Part shown: one piece after another, positions 1 through 10,719 of the stretch
Position numbering within the stretch: position 1 is the stretch's first letter
Layout: each line of letters begins with the position of its first letter
DNA from: Meghimatium bilineatum
Taxonomy: Eukaryota > Mollusca > Gastropoda > Stylommatophora > Philomycidae
NCBI GenBank assembly: GCA_034231615.1
Contig: CM067310.1
Coordinates: 637,501 to 701,500 of the forward strand
DNA length: 64,000 bases
Direction: 5' to 3'
Made by a program: the position numbers and the translations under genes
The notes under the pieces: model-generated
What the model was told of the DNA's origin: nothing
Seen by the model: the letters and a program-made list of their open reading frames with translations, nothing else
The model's database searches: none

Positions 1-339
1 TGTAAGATTACCTGATGTGTGCATGTAACAAAATACCATTAACTTTCAAAGATCAGGTCTATACTGCAGTAGTTGAAGTGTAATATTATCTCATGTTGAA
101 ATGTAATAAGACACAACATTCGCTTTCTAGATACTTCTGTGTATTAAAGAAAACTCATCCCATCGCAGATATGAAACGAGATCTTCATCTTGTGTGTAAT
201 ACCTCGGCATTGAAATGAAACAAATATTCAAGAATCATTTAGAATGATTCTGTAGATGAGATTGCTGCTCTACTCAGTGTTGAAAATATATGTACCACTA
301 ATGCATCCAATCATAATGCCAGTACAATGTCGATAGTTT

Positions 340-1098
340 GCTTCCCAACCAACCATGAGTACCGAACCTATACATATCTTCCCAACCAACCATGAGTATC
401 AAACCTATACATATCTTCCCAACCTGAGTACCGAACCTATACATATCTTCCCAACCAACCATGAGTACCGAACCTATACATATCTTCCCAACCTGAGTAC
501 CGATCCTATACATATCTTCCCAACCAACCATGAGTACCGAACCTATACATATCTTCCCAACCTGAGTACCGAACCTATACATATCTTCCCAACCAACCAT
601 GAGTACCGAACCTATACATATCTTCCCAACCAACCATGAGTATCAAACCTATACATATCTTCCCAACCTGAGTACCGATCCTATACATATCTTCCCAACC
701 AACCATGAGTACCGAACCTATACATATCTTCCCAACCAACCATGAGTACCGAACCTATACATATCTTCCCAACCATCCATGAGTACCAAACATATACATA
801 TCTTCCCAACCTGAGTACCGATCCTATACATATCTTCCCAACCTGAGTACCGAACCTATACATATCTTCCCAACCTGAGTACCGAACCTATACATATCTT
901 CCCAACCTGAGTACCGAACCTATACATATCTTCCCAACCTGAGTACCGAACCTATACATATCTTCCCAACCTGAGTACCGAACCTATACATATCTTCCCA
1001 ACCTGAGTACCGAACCTATACATATCTTCCCAACCTGAGTACCGAACCTATACATATCTTCCCAACCAACCATGAGTACCAAACATATACATATCATC
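340..1098. repeat. Minisatellite, 32/37-bp units
   Basis: About 22 copies of a unit containing GAGTACCGAACCTATACATA. Two length classes occur, 32 bp and 37 bp (the latter with an extra AACCA), intermixed in the first half; the second half is almost pure 32-bp type. Open frames through it on both strands are a by-product of the repeat. Confidence 0.95.
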
Positions 1099-1183
1099 CT
1101 GTATGCTTTTAGGGAGCACTTCTTGTAGAATTTATTTGATCAAAATGATGGTGATAATATATCTGTGTGATTATGTGCACATA

Positions 1184-1406
1184 GTCATGCTATAATGATG
1201 TGCACGCATACACACAACAGGATTTGTTTATTTGATACTGTCATGCTATAATGATGTGCACGCATACACACAACAGGATTTGTTTATTTGATACTGTCAT
1301 GCTATAATGATGTGCACGCATACACACAACAGGATTTGTTTATTTGATACTGTCATGCTATAATGATGTGCACGCATACACACAACAGGATTTGTTTATT
1401 TGATAC
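1184..1406. repeat. 56-bp tandem repeat, 4 copies, abutting an exon
   Basis: Four nearly identical 56-bp units (GTCATGCTATAATGATGTGC...). The last unit ends directly at the pyrimidine tract of the exon starting at 1419, so the array sits in the branch-point region of that intron. Confidence 0.95.
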
Positions 1407-1418
1407 TTCTTTTTCTAG

Positions 1419-1524
1419 CTGCAACAAGATGACAAGGCTGGACAGAGTGAATTTGTGCGTCAATATCTTCAGCAGCAACAAAAAAATTTGGAAATTCAGA
1501 TGGAAGTGAAAAAGCAGGTTGAAG
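1419..1524 (+). CDS. Exon (n-2) of the unrecognised gene
   Basis: Acceptor TTCTTTTTCTAG at 1407-1418 and donor GAAG|GTTGGT at 1524/1525. 106 nt, reading LQQDDKAGQSEFVRQYLQQ onwards and ending phase 1. The acceptor pyrimidine tract directly follows the last unit of a 56-bp tandem array. The donor is weaker than consensus. Confidence 0.7.
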
Positions 1525-4500
1525 GTTGGTGCTTATTTTTGTTAAGCATGCCCATAGAGAATTTATAAAGTTGTTAATTTGTTTAAACTACTGTTGTTTC
1601 TAAGTTGTTTAGGCTGCAGTTGCTTAGGCTACAGTTGTTTAGACAACAGTTGTTTCTAAGTTTCTGGATTCACTGAAAGTTGCATGACAAAAAAGAAACA
1701 TAATTGTACAGATGAAATGCTGTGTGGCTTCCAACAGAAGAAAGCCTGACTATATTGTCATGTCATCTACTGAGAGCTGACTGTTGTATAATGCTTGGTC
1801 TCATGATCCAGCATTCCATGGGCTCATGCTATTTGCACTAGTCAGACCTTCATGGGCTCATGCTATTTGCACTAGTCAGACCTTCATGGGTTCATGCTAT
1901 TTGCAATAGTCAGACCTTCATGGGCTCATGCTATTTGCACTAGTCAGACCTTCATGGGCTCATGCTATTTGCAATAGTCAGACCTTCATGGGCTCATGCT
2001 ATTTGCAATAGTCAGACCTTCATGGGCTCATGCTATTTGCAATAGTCAGACCTTCATGGGCTCATGCTATTTGCAATAGTCAGACCTTCATGGGCTCATG
2101 CTATTTGCAATAGCCAGACCTTCATGGGCTCATGCTATTTGCAATAGTCAGACCTTCATGGGCTCATGCTATTTGCAATAGTCAGACCTTCATGGGCTCA
2201 TGCTATTTGCAATAGTCAGACCTTCATGGGCTCATGCTATTTGCAATAGTCAGACCTTCATGCGGGTATACATATAAATAACAGCATAGAAAAAAAAAAT
2301 TGGGTGGCATAGCTGCTGGTAACTGAGAGGCCAACCAATACAACCAGAGGTGTCACAGAATGTTTCACCATATTATTTGTTGCCACAGGTCATGGCTAGA
2401 AAAAAAAACACAATATTTTAGAAAGAATATATCACCATTAATTAAGCTGGTAGTAACCAAGTACAAACAATTTCACTGGTAGATATTCATTTCATGTTTT
2501 TGTTAGTATTTCTCTGCAGAAGAAATACATTCATGTAATATTACATTTTCCATGTTCCACTACATAAGAATACTATTTGTATTAGAAGGCGTCGCTATAT
2601 GTATTACACCTATATTAGAAGAGGTCGCTGGAATTACATCGGACACGCGCTGCAAATGGATACCTAAAGACTCCCCTGTCAAGCTTTGATGTGGTCACCA
2701 AGGGGCAAGAGAAACCTTACATAGGACTATTACTAGAGAACATTTCACCATCGGTATCAGAAACAATGAAGATCTAAAGCAAATTGCAATGAAACGAGAG
2801 ACATGGAAATCTATGACATGTGCCATCTTTGGTCCTAGAGGAATAACTAACTACATTTGAAATACATTCAATTTAATATGAAATTTTCATATTTTTCTAC
2901 AGAAGAAAGAAAGAGAAAATCTGCAGATGAATCATCTGCCGATGAATCAAACACGCCTAAGGTCTGTGGTGTGACAACAAACAATCCTGATGTGACATCA
3001 TCAAAAAAGTTAAAAGCAAACAATGGTAGCCCAGGTGCAAAAGAGGGACCAAAATTACCACGTCCAGCAAGAAAAAGTAGTCGAATTGCCTCTAAAGGTA
3101 TTCAGTGGTTTATGTTGTTGAAGTTTTCATTGTACAATCATATCCCATTATAATAGCTTGTTCCAGACTGCTGTAATATTTATGTAATGACAGAGATTCA
3201 CGATATACAATATCCATCCATACATATACCCATCTGGATGATGCGGATACTACATTGGATGCATCAACACACAAAGTCCTACAGTTATTTCTATCCTCAG
3301 CGATGCAGAAGGAATGTGGAAACCTGACCAGTCTTTCATAATTTCTGCACTTGATTTTCTGTGTCCTCCTCTGCATATTGCACTTTCAACTTTAACCTGC
3401 AATTTTGTTTTTGACAGGGAATCATGTTGATATACATGTCCAAACCATGCCGGGTTTCATCATTTTACTATTGAGAGTGGTGATTCTTTAACATCATTAA
3501 CACTATTTTTGTGCAGTCAGAGATTTGTTAGGGCAAGGCTGTTGGGTACGTATGTCAGATCATCTCTGTTCAAAGACACTTCTTTATGGTGAGTTGCAGA
3601 AGGAATACATTTTTAAGGTGGCTATAAGAAGCGCTACAAGGACCTCACAGAAAGAATTTGAAATAAACCATGAAGATGCACAAAACAAGGAGCTACAATG
3701 GGCTCTCTACAGCCAACAAAAAAAACTGCACATCCTGTGAAAAGATGAGATAGGCTTCAGCTCAACAGCGGAGAGTAGCTAAAAAGGCACAGGTAGATAA
3801 AACACTATCTACAGTGGTCATACCATGTCCAAAGACATTTTGCTGCCAAAATAGAGCAAATTAGTCAGCTATGAACTCATAATCAAGGGACATCACTCTA
3901 ACTGAATATTGCATCAAGTGGATGTAATAAATGTTCATCATCACTTGTCATGGATGAACAACATACGGTATATGTTCAAATGTCTGGATTGCAGTTGCAC
4001 CATCATCAAGTGGTCTCTATCTCCAGTATTATGTATCAAGATTGTTGTTGTTTCCCTGCCGTGCCAAGTTGTCAAACTGTCTAATATTTTTTCATGTTGT
4101 CGTAATTCTGTCTCTGTTGCCTTCAGTCTTACCTGTTGTGACTGTGTTCTCCAAACCTCCCTGTCTCATTAAGTGGCTAAAAATGAAGATTGTCTTTTCC
4201 TTATATTATTTATTAAGGTCTGTTTCACATTTTACTCTTTCAACACCACCACATTAGTTTTTCTGGCAGTCCATGGTATTCTCAGCATATAAAGTCCACA
4301 TCCTTAATAGAGCCAGTAAAATATCTATGAATATTATTTGATCCCTGAGGGTTGCTGCTTGAAGGTACAGAGCTATGTACTATGATTGGTACTTCCACCA
4401 GTCTGTGTGCTGCTTCATTATGAGCGATCAAGTAAATATGAACAAGAGAGATCAGTGGAAGACAGAGACAGACTCTTCGCAGAACAACCATCAAAGAGGT

Positions 4501-4870
4501 TATGACTATGGGTCTCCACTAACATCAGGATGCTCAAACCGCAGAGCACTGGTTTCTGCCTTATGCACCATACTGAGAGCTGAAGGAACATAGATACATA
4601 GCACATATGAGGAAAACAAGTAAAATGAGGGCAATCCTCTACAACTTTTGATCCATTTTCAATATGGTCTTCTTGTTTTCTACAGATGTATGTGTGCTAT
4701 CTGTTGTATTTGATACAGGTGTATGTGTGCTGTTGTATTTGATATGCAAATAATAAAAAAATTAACTATTTTTTATACCAAAAGGTGAAAATGGCCAGGA
4801 TGGAGAGCAAGGCAAGGAAAGATCAAGATCTCCAACACCAGAGAATGAAAGGCTACGGGAACGTGCATGA
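1419..4870 (+). CDS. 3' part of unrecognised gene (nuclear-type coiled-coil/basic protein), three exons
   Basis: Three exons join in phase: 1419-1524, 2903-3097 and 4785-4870, all with phase 1 junctions, giving 128 codons plus a TGA stop at 4868-4870. The 5' part lies upstream of the window. The first exon is Gln/Lys/Glu rich (QYLQQQQKNLEIQMEVKKQV) and looks like the end of a coiled coil. The second is Ser/Asp/Lys rich, with KRK and KKLK clusters and a PARKSSRIASK segment like a nuclear localisation or chromatin-binding tail. The third ends in an SRSPTPENERLRERA tail with SP/TP phosphorylation-type sites. I do not recognise the family. A nuclear location is inferred from composition only. Introns contain 34-bp repeats and LINE pieces. 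The joined frame and matching phases make the exon calls strong even though the identity is unknown. Confidence 0.75.
1815..2263. repeat. 34-bp minisatellite, about 13 copies
   Basis: Unit CATGGGCTCATGCTATTTGC plus AATAGTCAGACCTT, highly uniform with a C/A variant in early units. Lies in the intron between the exons at 1419 and 2903. Confidence 0.95.
2590..2850 (+). pseudogene. LINE reverse-transcriptase C-terminal fragment
   Basis: Frameshifted + strand translation reads WNYIGHALQMDT followed by LPCQALMWSPRGKR. This matches the 'W.YIGH.L.M......QAL.W.P.GKR' tail of endonuclease/RT-type non-LTR elements and resembles the fragment at 16534-16857. Degenerate, intronic. Confidence 0.55.
2903..3097 (+). 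CDS. Exon (n-1) of the unrecognised gene
   Basis: Acceptor TTTTTCTACAG ending at 2902 and donor AAAG|GTATTC at 3097/3098. 195 nt, phase 1 to phase 1, hydrophilic, starting EERKRKSADESSADESN and ending PARKSSRIASK. A second AG three bases downstream (CAGAAG) makes this a possible tandem NAGNAG acceptor, which would add or drop one Glu. Confidence 0.75.
3737..3975 (-). repeat. Dispersed repeat, family copies at 16160-16400 and 35925-36190
   Basis: The reverse complement of this stretch matches both other places: a segment containing CAAGTGGTGATGACCATTTG, then ATTATGTCCTTGATTATGAG, then GCTGTTGAGCTGC and CTCCTCTTTTCAC. The other two copies are in + orientation. No coding content seen; probably the tail of a retroelement. 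Confidence 0.6.
4015..4180. repeat. Dispersed repeat shared with 15960-16100
   Basis: Shares blocks CTATCTCCAGTATTATGTAT, GTCTAATATTTT(T/C), CTGTTGTGACT.TTTCTC and CTCCTGTCTCA with 15960-16100. Both lie next to the dispersed family at 3737 and 16160, so they probably form one longer element in different arrangements. Confidence 0.45.
4400..4600 (+). pseudogene. LINE 3'-end coding fragment
   Basis: In shifting frames the + strand reads RQRQTLRRTTIKEVMTMGL then SGCSNRRALVSALCTILRAEG. This is like the conserved C terminus of RT proteins (R..TTWRRT...E......W...R.LV.ALC). Short and frameshifted. Confidence 0.45.
4785..4870 (+). CDS. Last coding exon of the unrecognised gene
   Basis: Acceptor TTTTATACCAAAAG ending at 4784. 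In phase 1 it reads GENGQDGEQGKERSRSPT and ends NERLRERA then TGA at 4868-4870. The + strand frame that starts at the internal ATG 4785 region is an out-of-phase shadow. The acceptor has only a modest pyrimidine tract. Confidence 0.65.
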
Positions 4871-5199
4871 TCAGGAACTTCATCAAGATAATCTAAGTGT
4901 AGTATTTGTTCAAATGCACGGAAACTTTACTAGGGTGGTCTGTTTGTGTGAGAAATTAAGTTTCTTATTTCACGTATGGCTTGGAATTCTAGAACGTACA
5001 AGAATGGCCTTCACCTTATGTACTATGTGCATTTATCCTGTACTTTTTATGCATGAATGAGCAAGATATATATTAAAAGAAACTTGTTTCGGAAATATAA
5101 AATATATAATTGTAAATATTCATTGTAAATGACAAATTAGTGTTCTTTTATTGTAAATTCATGGATCATTGCATTTTATGAAGCTTTTATCAGGGGTCT

Positions 5200-5700
5200 C
5201 CAACATGTAGCTAATATTTATTGCACTAGGTAGTTCAATGCAGCCTTAATTAAATCCTTTGGCACAACATAGACCAGGGGTTTTCCGACATGTAGCTCGG
5301 TAGTTCAATGCAGCCTTCATTCAATCCTTTGACACAACATAGATCTCATTCTGCTACACATAGCTATATTTAAGACTTTTAGAACTGCACATTGTTAGCC
5401 TGCACAACGGAAAACATTTTCATGTCATGACCTACAGACATTTGCATCAAACATTTGTCTGTGCTAATATATTTTTCCGACATCTACAAAGGGACACATT
5501 ATTACCTACCTCACAGACTTACTGGATATTTTTATTTTATTTGAACCAGAATTTTGTTTATTAAGTTATGCAGTGCAGATTTAATACATGTAGATCTAGT
5601 CTAGAACACAAATCCTTGTTGTCTAAACTTCTCCTACATATGATTTCAAATCCTTGTTGTCTAAACTTCTCCTACATATGATTTCAAATATTCTGATTGT
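5200..5700. repeat. Two local duplications in the gene 3' flank
   Basis: A segment around GGTAGTTCAATGCAGCCTT with ATCCTTTG.CACAACATAGA occurs twice (about 5228-5275 and 5298-5345). CAAATCCTTGTTGTCTAAAC occurs twice in tandem at about 5610-5685 (38-bp unit). No coding signal in 4880-6370 otherwise. Confidence 0.75.
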
Positions 5701-5729
5701 AATTGGAAGTAAACATCATTCACACAGTC

Positions 5730-5735
5730 AATAAA
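5730..5735 (+). terminator. Possible polyadenylation signal of the upstream gene
   Basis: AATAAA hexamer about 860 bp after the stop codon at 4870, in AT-rich DNA without other coding signal. It is the most downstream canonical hexamer before the next repeat cluster. Use is inferred, and AT-rich sequence yields chance hexamers. Confidence 0.3.
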
Positions 5736-6372
5736 TCTCAAAAATGCAATTCTATTTTTCAGTGCTCATTGATAGAATGCCAACCAAATTTTGGCAAACC
5801 GCAGATCATAACTGTCAAATGCTGTATTTAAAAATCTCACTAATAATTTGTCGTTAAAAAAATAACTTCTGCTAAGGTAAAATAGTGGTATTTTTTTATC
5901 GCTAACATTCAAATATGCTAAGCGTTTGCCATTAGCTCTGTGTACAGAATAGTTGTAGAGTTTTATATTTTGGGCCATAAATGAAAAGTCTTCTATGCAA
6001 ATGAGAATGTACATTTTCGTTACTCCCAGGATGTAAATATACTTCTAGACAGCTTATTATTTGATTATTCATGGTCAACCAATAGATAATAATCCGAAAC
6101 ACAAGATAAATTTGTGAATTTTTACATTTTATATTTCCAAGATTTTCAGAGAACCTTCGCAGGGAGTGCACAACATGAATAGGGATAAATTAATTTTAAT
6201 ATTGTAGTTGCTGTTCCCTTAAATTATTGCCATTTGCCACTCAGTCTTTGGAGACTATAGTGTGTAGCAGCCTCGGAGTGTTGGTCCAGTCTGTAAACCT
6301 GGGCTGGTAGTATGGAGGTCACGGGAAAACCAGAGGTCATCACCCCCAACTCAGCCTTGCTCATAAGATCCA

Positions 6373-6541
6373 TGGGAATACTAAAACATGACATTTAGCA
6401 CCAACATTGTTGTAGATGGGAGCTGGCAGGAATACTAAAACATGATATTTAGCACCAACATTGTTGTAGATGGGAGCTGTCAGGAATACTAAAACATGAT
6501 ATTTAGCACCAACATTGTTGTAGATGGGAGCTGGCAGGAAT
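6373..6541. repeat. 54-bp tandem repeat, 3 copies
   Basis: Three units of GGAATACTAAAACATGATAT plus TTAGCACCAACATTGTTGTAGATGGGAGCTG.CA, nearly identical. Confidence 0.95.
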
Positions 6542-6715
6542 GTCAAATTGACTTCCATCCACCATAGGGACTCCACATCAGTTTTTCTGTTTGGGTTTAT
6601 TCTCATACCCACTACAGCATCTAAAAATATCAACAAGGCATTCAAGCCAGTTTCTAGGCCATCACAAACCAAGATTGTCTAGCAAACATTGCTATTTACA
6701 GAATTTGTTTATTTG

Positions 6716-8038
6716 CGTTCATTCTTAAACTCCCACTGGATCTCTCTTGTTGCAGAACAGTGGCCCCGCTAGATTTCATTCTCAAACTCCCACTGGATCT
6801 CTCTTGTTGCAGAACAGTGGCTTCGCTAGATTTCATTCTCAAACTCCCACTGGATCTCTCTTGTTGCAGAACAGTGGTCCAGCTAGGTTTCATTCTCAAA
6901 CTCCCACTGGATCTCTCTTGTTGCAGAACAGTGGCTTTGCTAGATTTCATTCTCAAACTCCCACTGGATCTCTCTTGTTGCAGAACAGTGGCCCCGCTAG
7001 ATTTCATTCTCAAACTCCCACTGGATCTCTCTTGTGGAAGAACAGTGGCTTCGCTAGATTTCATTCTCAAACTCCCACTGGATCTCTCTTGTGGAAGAAC
7101 AGTGGTCCAGCTAGATTTCATTCTCAAACTCCCACTGGATCTCTCTTGTTGCAGAACAGTGGCCCCGCTAGATTTCATTCTCAAACTCCCACTGGATCTC
7201 TCTTGTTGCAGAACAGTGGCCCCGCTAGATTTCATTCTCAAACTCCCACTGGATCTCTCTTGTGGAAGAACAGTGGTTCCACTAAATTTCATTCTCAAAC
7301 TCCCACTGGATCTCTCTTGTGGAAGAACAGTGGTTCCACTAGATTTCATTCTCAAACTCCAACTGGATCTCTCTTGTGGAAGAACAGTGGTTCCACTAGA
7401 TTTCATTCTCAAACTCCAACTGGATCTCTCTTGTGGAAGAACAGTGGTTCCACTAGATTTCATTCTCAAACTCCCACTGGATCTCTCTTGTGGAAGAACA
7501 GTGGTCCAGCTAGATTTCATTCTCAAACTCCCACTGAATCTCTCTTGTAGAACAGTGGTCCAGCTAGATTTCATTCTCAAACTCCCACTGGATCTCTCTT
7601 GTAGAACAGTGGTCCAGCTAGATTTCATTCTCAAACTCCCACTGAATCTCTCTTGTAGAACAGTGGTTCCACTAGATTTCATTCTCAAACTCCCATTGGA
7701 TCTCTCTTGTGGAAGAACAGTGGTCCAGCTAGATTTCATTCTCAAACTCCCACTGGATCTCTCTTGTTGTAGAACAGTGGTTCCACTAGATTTCATTCTC
7801 AAACTCCCACTGGATCTCTCTTGTAGAACAGTGATCCAGCTAGATTTCATTATCAAACTCCCACTGGATCTCTCTTGTGGAAGAACAGTGGTCCAGCTAG
7901 ATTTCATTATCAAACTCCCACTGGATCTCTCTTGTTGTAGAACAGTGGTTCCACTAGATTTCATTCTCAAACTCCCACTGGATCTCTCTTGTGGAAGAAC
8001 AGTGGTTACACTAGATTTCATTCTCAAACTCCCACTGT
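6716..8038. repeat. 1.3-kb satellite of about 23 units (54/57 bp) derived from a SINE
   Basis: Units read TTCATTCTCAAACTCCCACT GGATCTCTCTTG then TTGCAG, TGGAAG or a shorter TAG variant, then AACAGTGG and a variable triplet block before CTAGAT. This matches part of the dispersed SINE copies at 13728, 16885, 44172 and 48938 (CATTCTCAAACTCCCGCTGG ... TGTAGCAGGACCATGGTCCTACTAGATTTC). The array is therefore an amplified internal SINE segment. Both length classes are multiples of three, so frames of over 400 codons stay open on both strands. They are repeat artefacts, with no start context, splice signals or non-repetitive coding flank. Confidence 0.93.
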
Positions 8039-8039
8039 T

Positions 8040-8460
8040 TCTTATCCACAAGCCTGGTTTCGGAAGAACTCGATAGAAGAGTTGGATCCAGGCTTGGTCA
8101 CCTTCTTAGCCGAGGTGTCATTCACCGACGTCGTGAACCCCTCATCAGTTGAGTCTGAGTCTCAACATACGTTTAGGAGCACCGGGGACTAGACACTTGT
8201 TCTCAAGCTGAACAATCTTATTACATGTGACATATTGTGTCTGTGTGTAGAGTACTGAATCCTTTCTCTCCACGAGCATGATTCCAGTATAGGAAAAACT
8301 TGACAGTAGAGTTGGGCCCGGGATGCCTTCTCAGTCGGGCGTCCATGATTTGGTCTCGAGCTAACAGAACTTTAGTTCTGTTTTCCCATTCTATTTGTAC
8401 ATGGCGCTGCCCTCTGGTGCTGTGCTGCCCTCTCATTGTACTCATTATGTTATCTTTTCA
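8040..8460. repeat. Dispersed repeat family (copies at 29440-29880, 31290-31600, 62780-63480; inverted at 52840-53400)
   Basis: Shared blocks are AAGAACTCGA(C/T)AGAAGAGTTG, CTTAGCCGAGGTGTCATTCA, CGTGAACCCCTC, GAGTCT and AGGAGCACCGGGGACTAG. The window carries about six copies, two of them adjacent here (8040-8200 and 8240-8460). No intact reading frame. Class unknown; the copies end in variable places, as retroposed pieces do. Confidence 0.7.
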
Positions 8461-8659
8461 ACTCTCACTATACATCTTGACATCTACCCATTTCGTGACA
8501 ATTACATTGGCCGCCCCTCCAATGCTCAAGCTGGACTGTCTTGCATCACTGTGTGTTGACAATGATGCTGTATATGTCAGCACAAAGGTGTCTGAGATAT
8601 TGCTTGTCTTTGCAATCGATTCTCATTCCGTGCGACATCCATACCCACGGACATGAGCC

Positions 8660-8770
8660 TAAAATTTTGGCTGGGAGTACAGTTCAAGAGCAGCTGTATT
8701 TCTGTTTCCAGGGTTCACCACAAGGAGGTACATTTAGGATCTTGGTTATCTCTAACCCTGGAGAAACCCA
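8660..8770. repeat. Dispersed repeat with GGTTCACC-AGGAGG-GATCTTGG core
   Basis: The block TTTCCAGGGTTCACCACAAG GAGGTACATTTAGGATCTTGGTTATCTCTAACCCTGG recurs at 21665-21740 and 31685-31745 (+) and at about 15335-15400 (-). Possibly the 3' end of the family beside it at 8040 and 31290. Confidence 0.6.
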
Positions 8771-8844
8771 TGAAAGCAATGCTAGACATTTCCAGCATGT
8801 AAAATCAGTTTTCAATATTGTAATATTGATCTTTGAAATAAATC

Positions 8845-8975
8845 TATGTGTCCGGAAGTTTGCTCCAGCTAAATCTAATGGGTTTCTCTATATTTTACCT
8901 ACAACTGAGATCTATGTCTGGAAGTTTGCTCCAGCTAAATCTAATGGGTTTCTCTATATTTTACCTACAACTTAT
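8845..8975. repeat. 65-bp direct duplication
   Basis: Two copies of TCTATGTGTCCGGAAGTTTG and the following CTCCAGCTAAATCTAATGGG TTTCTCTATATTTTACCTAC. Confidence 0.9.
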
Positions 8976-8999
8976 CTAACTCTTCCTTTATAAGATGAT

Positions 9000-9700
9000 A
9001 ACCATAATATAGTCAGTTTTCAAGGATATCATGACCATTGACCAAATGCCAAAGGTTGGTATGTTAGGCCATTGATGCAAATACAACTGACACAACACAT
9101 CTCTGTTACTGAACTAATAATAATAATAACCCGTCAAGGTTGCATGGGTGTCACATTGAAACATTTGGTGCAGAAAGATCTGCATATATCTTTACTATCA
9201 TCATCCCTATGAGTTTGGAAACTTCACATCCTGTCCAGTCCTTGATATAATTCAACCATATATTCTTCTGGCCACCTCATCTTCCACTCTCAACCGTACC
9301 TTGAAGAATATCTTCTATCATTGAGGAATATCTCATCACGAGCCTGTACAACCGGAGTTTACGAAGTTTCACAATTGTTAACAGTGATTCTTGTTGACCC
9401 TCTAATACATTAATTGTGTCATGCACAAAAACATTGTTCTTATGTTGTCAGTAACAGATACACAACACACATCACAAACACATTGTTCTTATGGTCTCAG
9501 TAACAGATACACAACACACATCTGTAGCATTTGTTTTCAAACACCTAGATAAAATACCTGATTCTTCTGGTACAATGGCGTGCGATAACAGCCGTGTTTT
9601 TTGTGTAGCCACCCATTCCCATTTCATTGTGGGAGTTTGAGAGAGGAGCTGGGTGCTACATTATTAAAACAAGCCCCTCTCGACTGGAGACATTAAGTGA
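9000..9700. other. Non-coding DNA with a weak LINE remnant
   Basis: No gene. About 9240-9370 resembles (on the - strand) the region at 38290-38470, with 'CCACCTCATCTTCCACTCTC' and 'CGTACCTTGAAGAATATCTT'-like blocks that fit the C terminus of a LINE RT. A short duplication around ACATTGTTCTTATG occurs at 9425-9520. Confidence 0.35.
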
Positions 9701-9704
9701 CTGA

Positions 9705-9762
9705 ACTACATCCTGCTGAAAAACTAGTCCGGCCATTGTCCTGCTGCAAGAGATATCCAGAT
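9705..9762 (-). repeat. SINE fragment (minus orientation)
   Basis: CTACATCCTGCTG, CTAGTCCGGCCATTGTCCTG and CTGCAAGAGA are the reverse complement of the SINE head found at 13728 and elsewhere. Confidence 0.65.
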
Positions 9763-9769
9763 AGGATTA

Positions 9770-10715
9770 TGTAACAAATACTAAAAAAAACAAACTACTG
9801 ACCAAACATTACAAGTTGTGAGAATAGCTTTAACATATCAATCTATTGGAAATATAAGTTGTGAGAATAGTTTTAATATCTCAATCTATTTGACATTATA
9901 GAATGAATTTAAATAATAATTCTTGTTGTTATGTTTGCTAAATAGAAGATTAAAGCCTCTGGCAGAGGTAAGACCCTATCAACCCAAGATCGAAATCTAT
10001 GTTGGTTCTATCAAGCTTATAGCACTGTTGTAAATTTGGCTCCTTTATATAGCCCCTTTAATTCTAAAAAGTTGGAGACCTCTGGTTTCACATATGTTTT
10101 TAAATTTGTAAAGTTAATATTGATTATATTTCTTGATGTAAAAATGAGCTATAGCAATTCTTGGTTATCTGGGGCGGTGGTCAGAAGGCCAGAGGTTGGC
10201 TAAAATAATAGCAGGAAAACTAAGTTATAATGTATATGGTTGAAACTATGATTAACAAATGGAACAGGTCAATTAAGGCTACCAACATTGCAATACATCT
10301 ATCTTGGTTTGCTTTCAGGCTAGAGTCCCAATGTTGTAATATATTTTATTTTTCTGTGTTGATATTCATGTTTCTACATTCATCTAATAAAAGTTCTTAT
10401 ACAGTCAGTTCTAGGCTCCTAATGTTGCCATATTACAACCAGTCTGGTCAAATTTGTTTCTGTAGAAATACAGGGATCTGTATAAAGATTATCGATCTTA
10501 CATATCTTAACATAATCAGGTTACACAGTCTGAAGTTGTCTATCTACTGTACCCTGTCCACAATGTTCCTGTTGCTTCTACCATAGAGTAGACAGTCTGA
10601 AGTCTCTGTACCTTTCTTGAATCCCTCTCTGAATGTCAATGTAATTCTGAACTCTAATGTCGTTGTATGATTTCATAATAAAAGTTGTTCTCTGACATGC
10701 CCTTGATTTCCATTA
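9770..10715. other. Intergenic AT-rich DNA, nothing convincing
   Basis: No gene with coding character seen. The open frame at 10230-10586 has no recognisable domain and has the Phe/Ile/Tyr bias of AT-rich non-coding DNA. Confidence 0.5.
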
Positions 10716-10719
10716 TCTT

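Noticed and set aside
6696..8076. Frames of 438 and 451 codons on opposite strands
   Set aside because: They are entirely within the SINE-derived satellite, whose units are multiples of three. Both strands are open, and there is no non-repeat coding sequence.
9955..9970. Possible microexon AAGATTAAAGCCTCTGGCAG before GGTAAGAC
   Set aside because: Acceptor and donor-like strings exist, but nothing in phase links it to either gene.
10230..10586. 118-codon + strand frame
   Set aside because: Composition typical of AT-rich non-coding DNA, with no domain or splice support.
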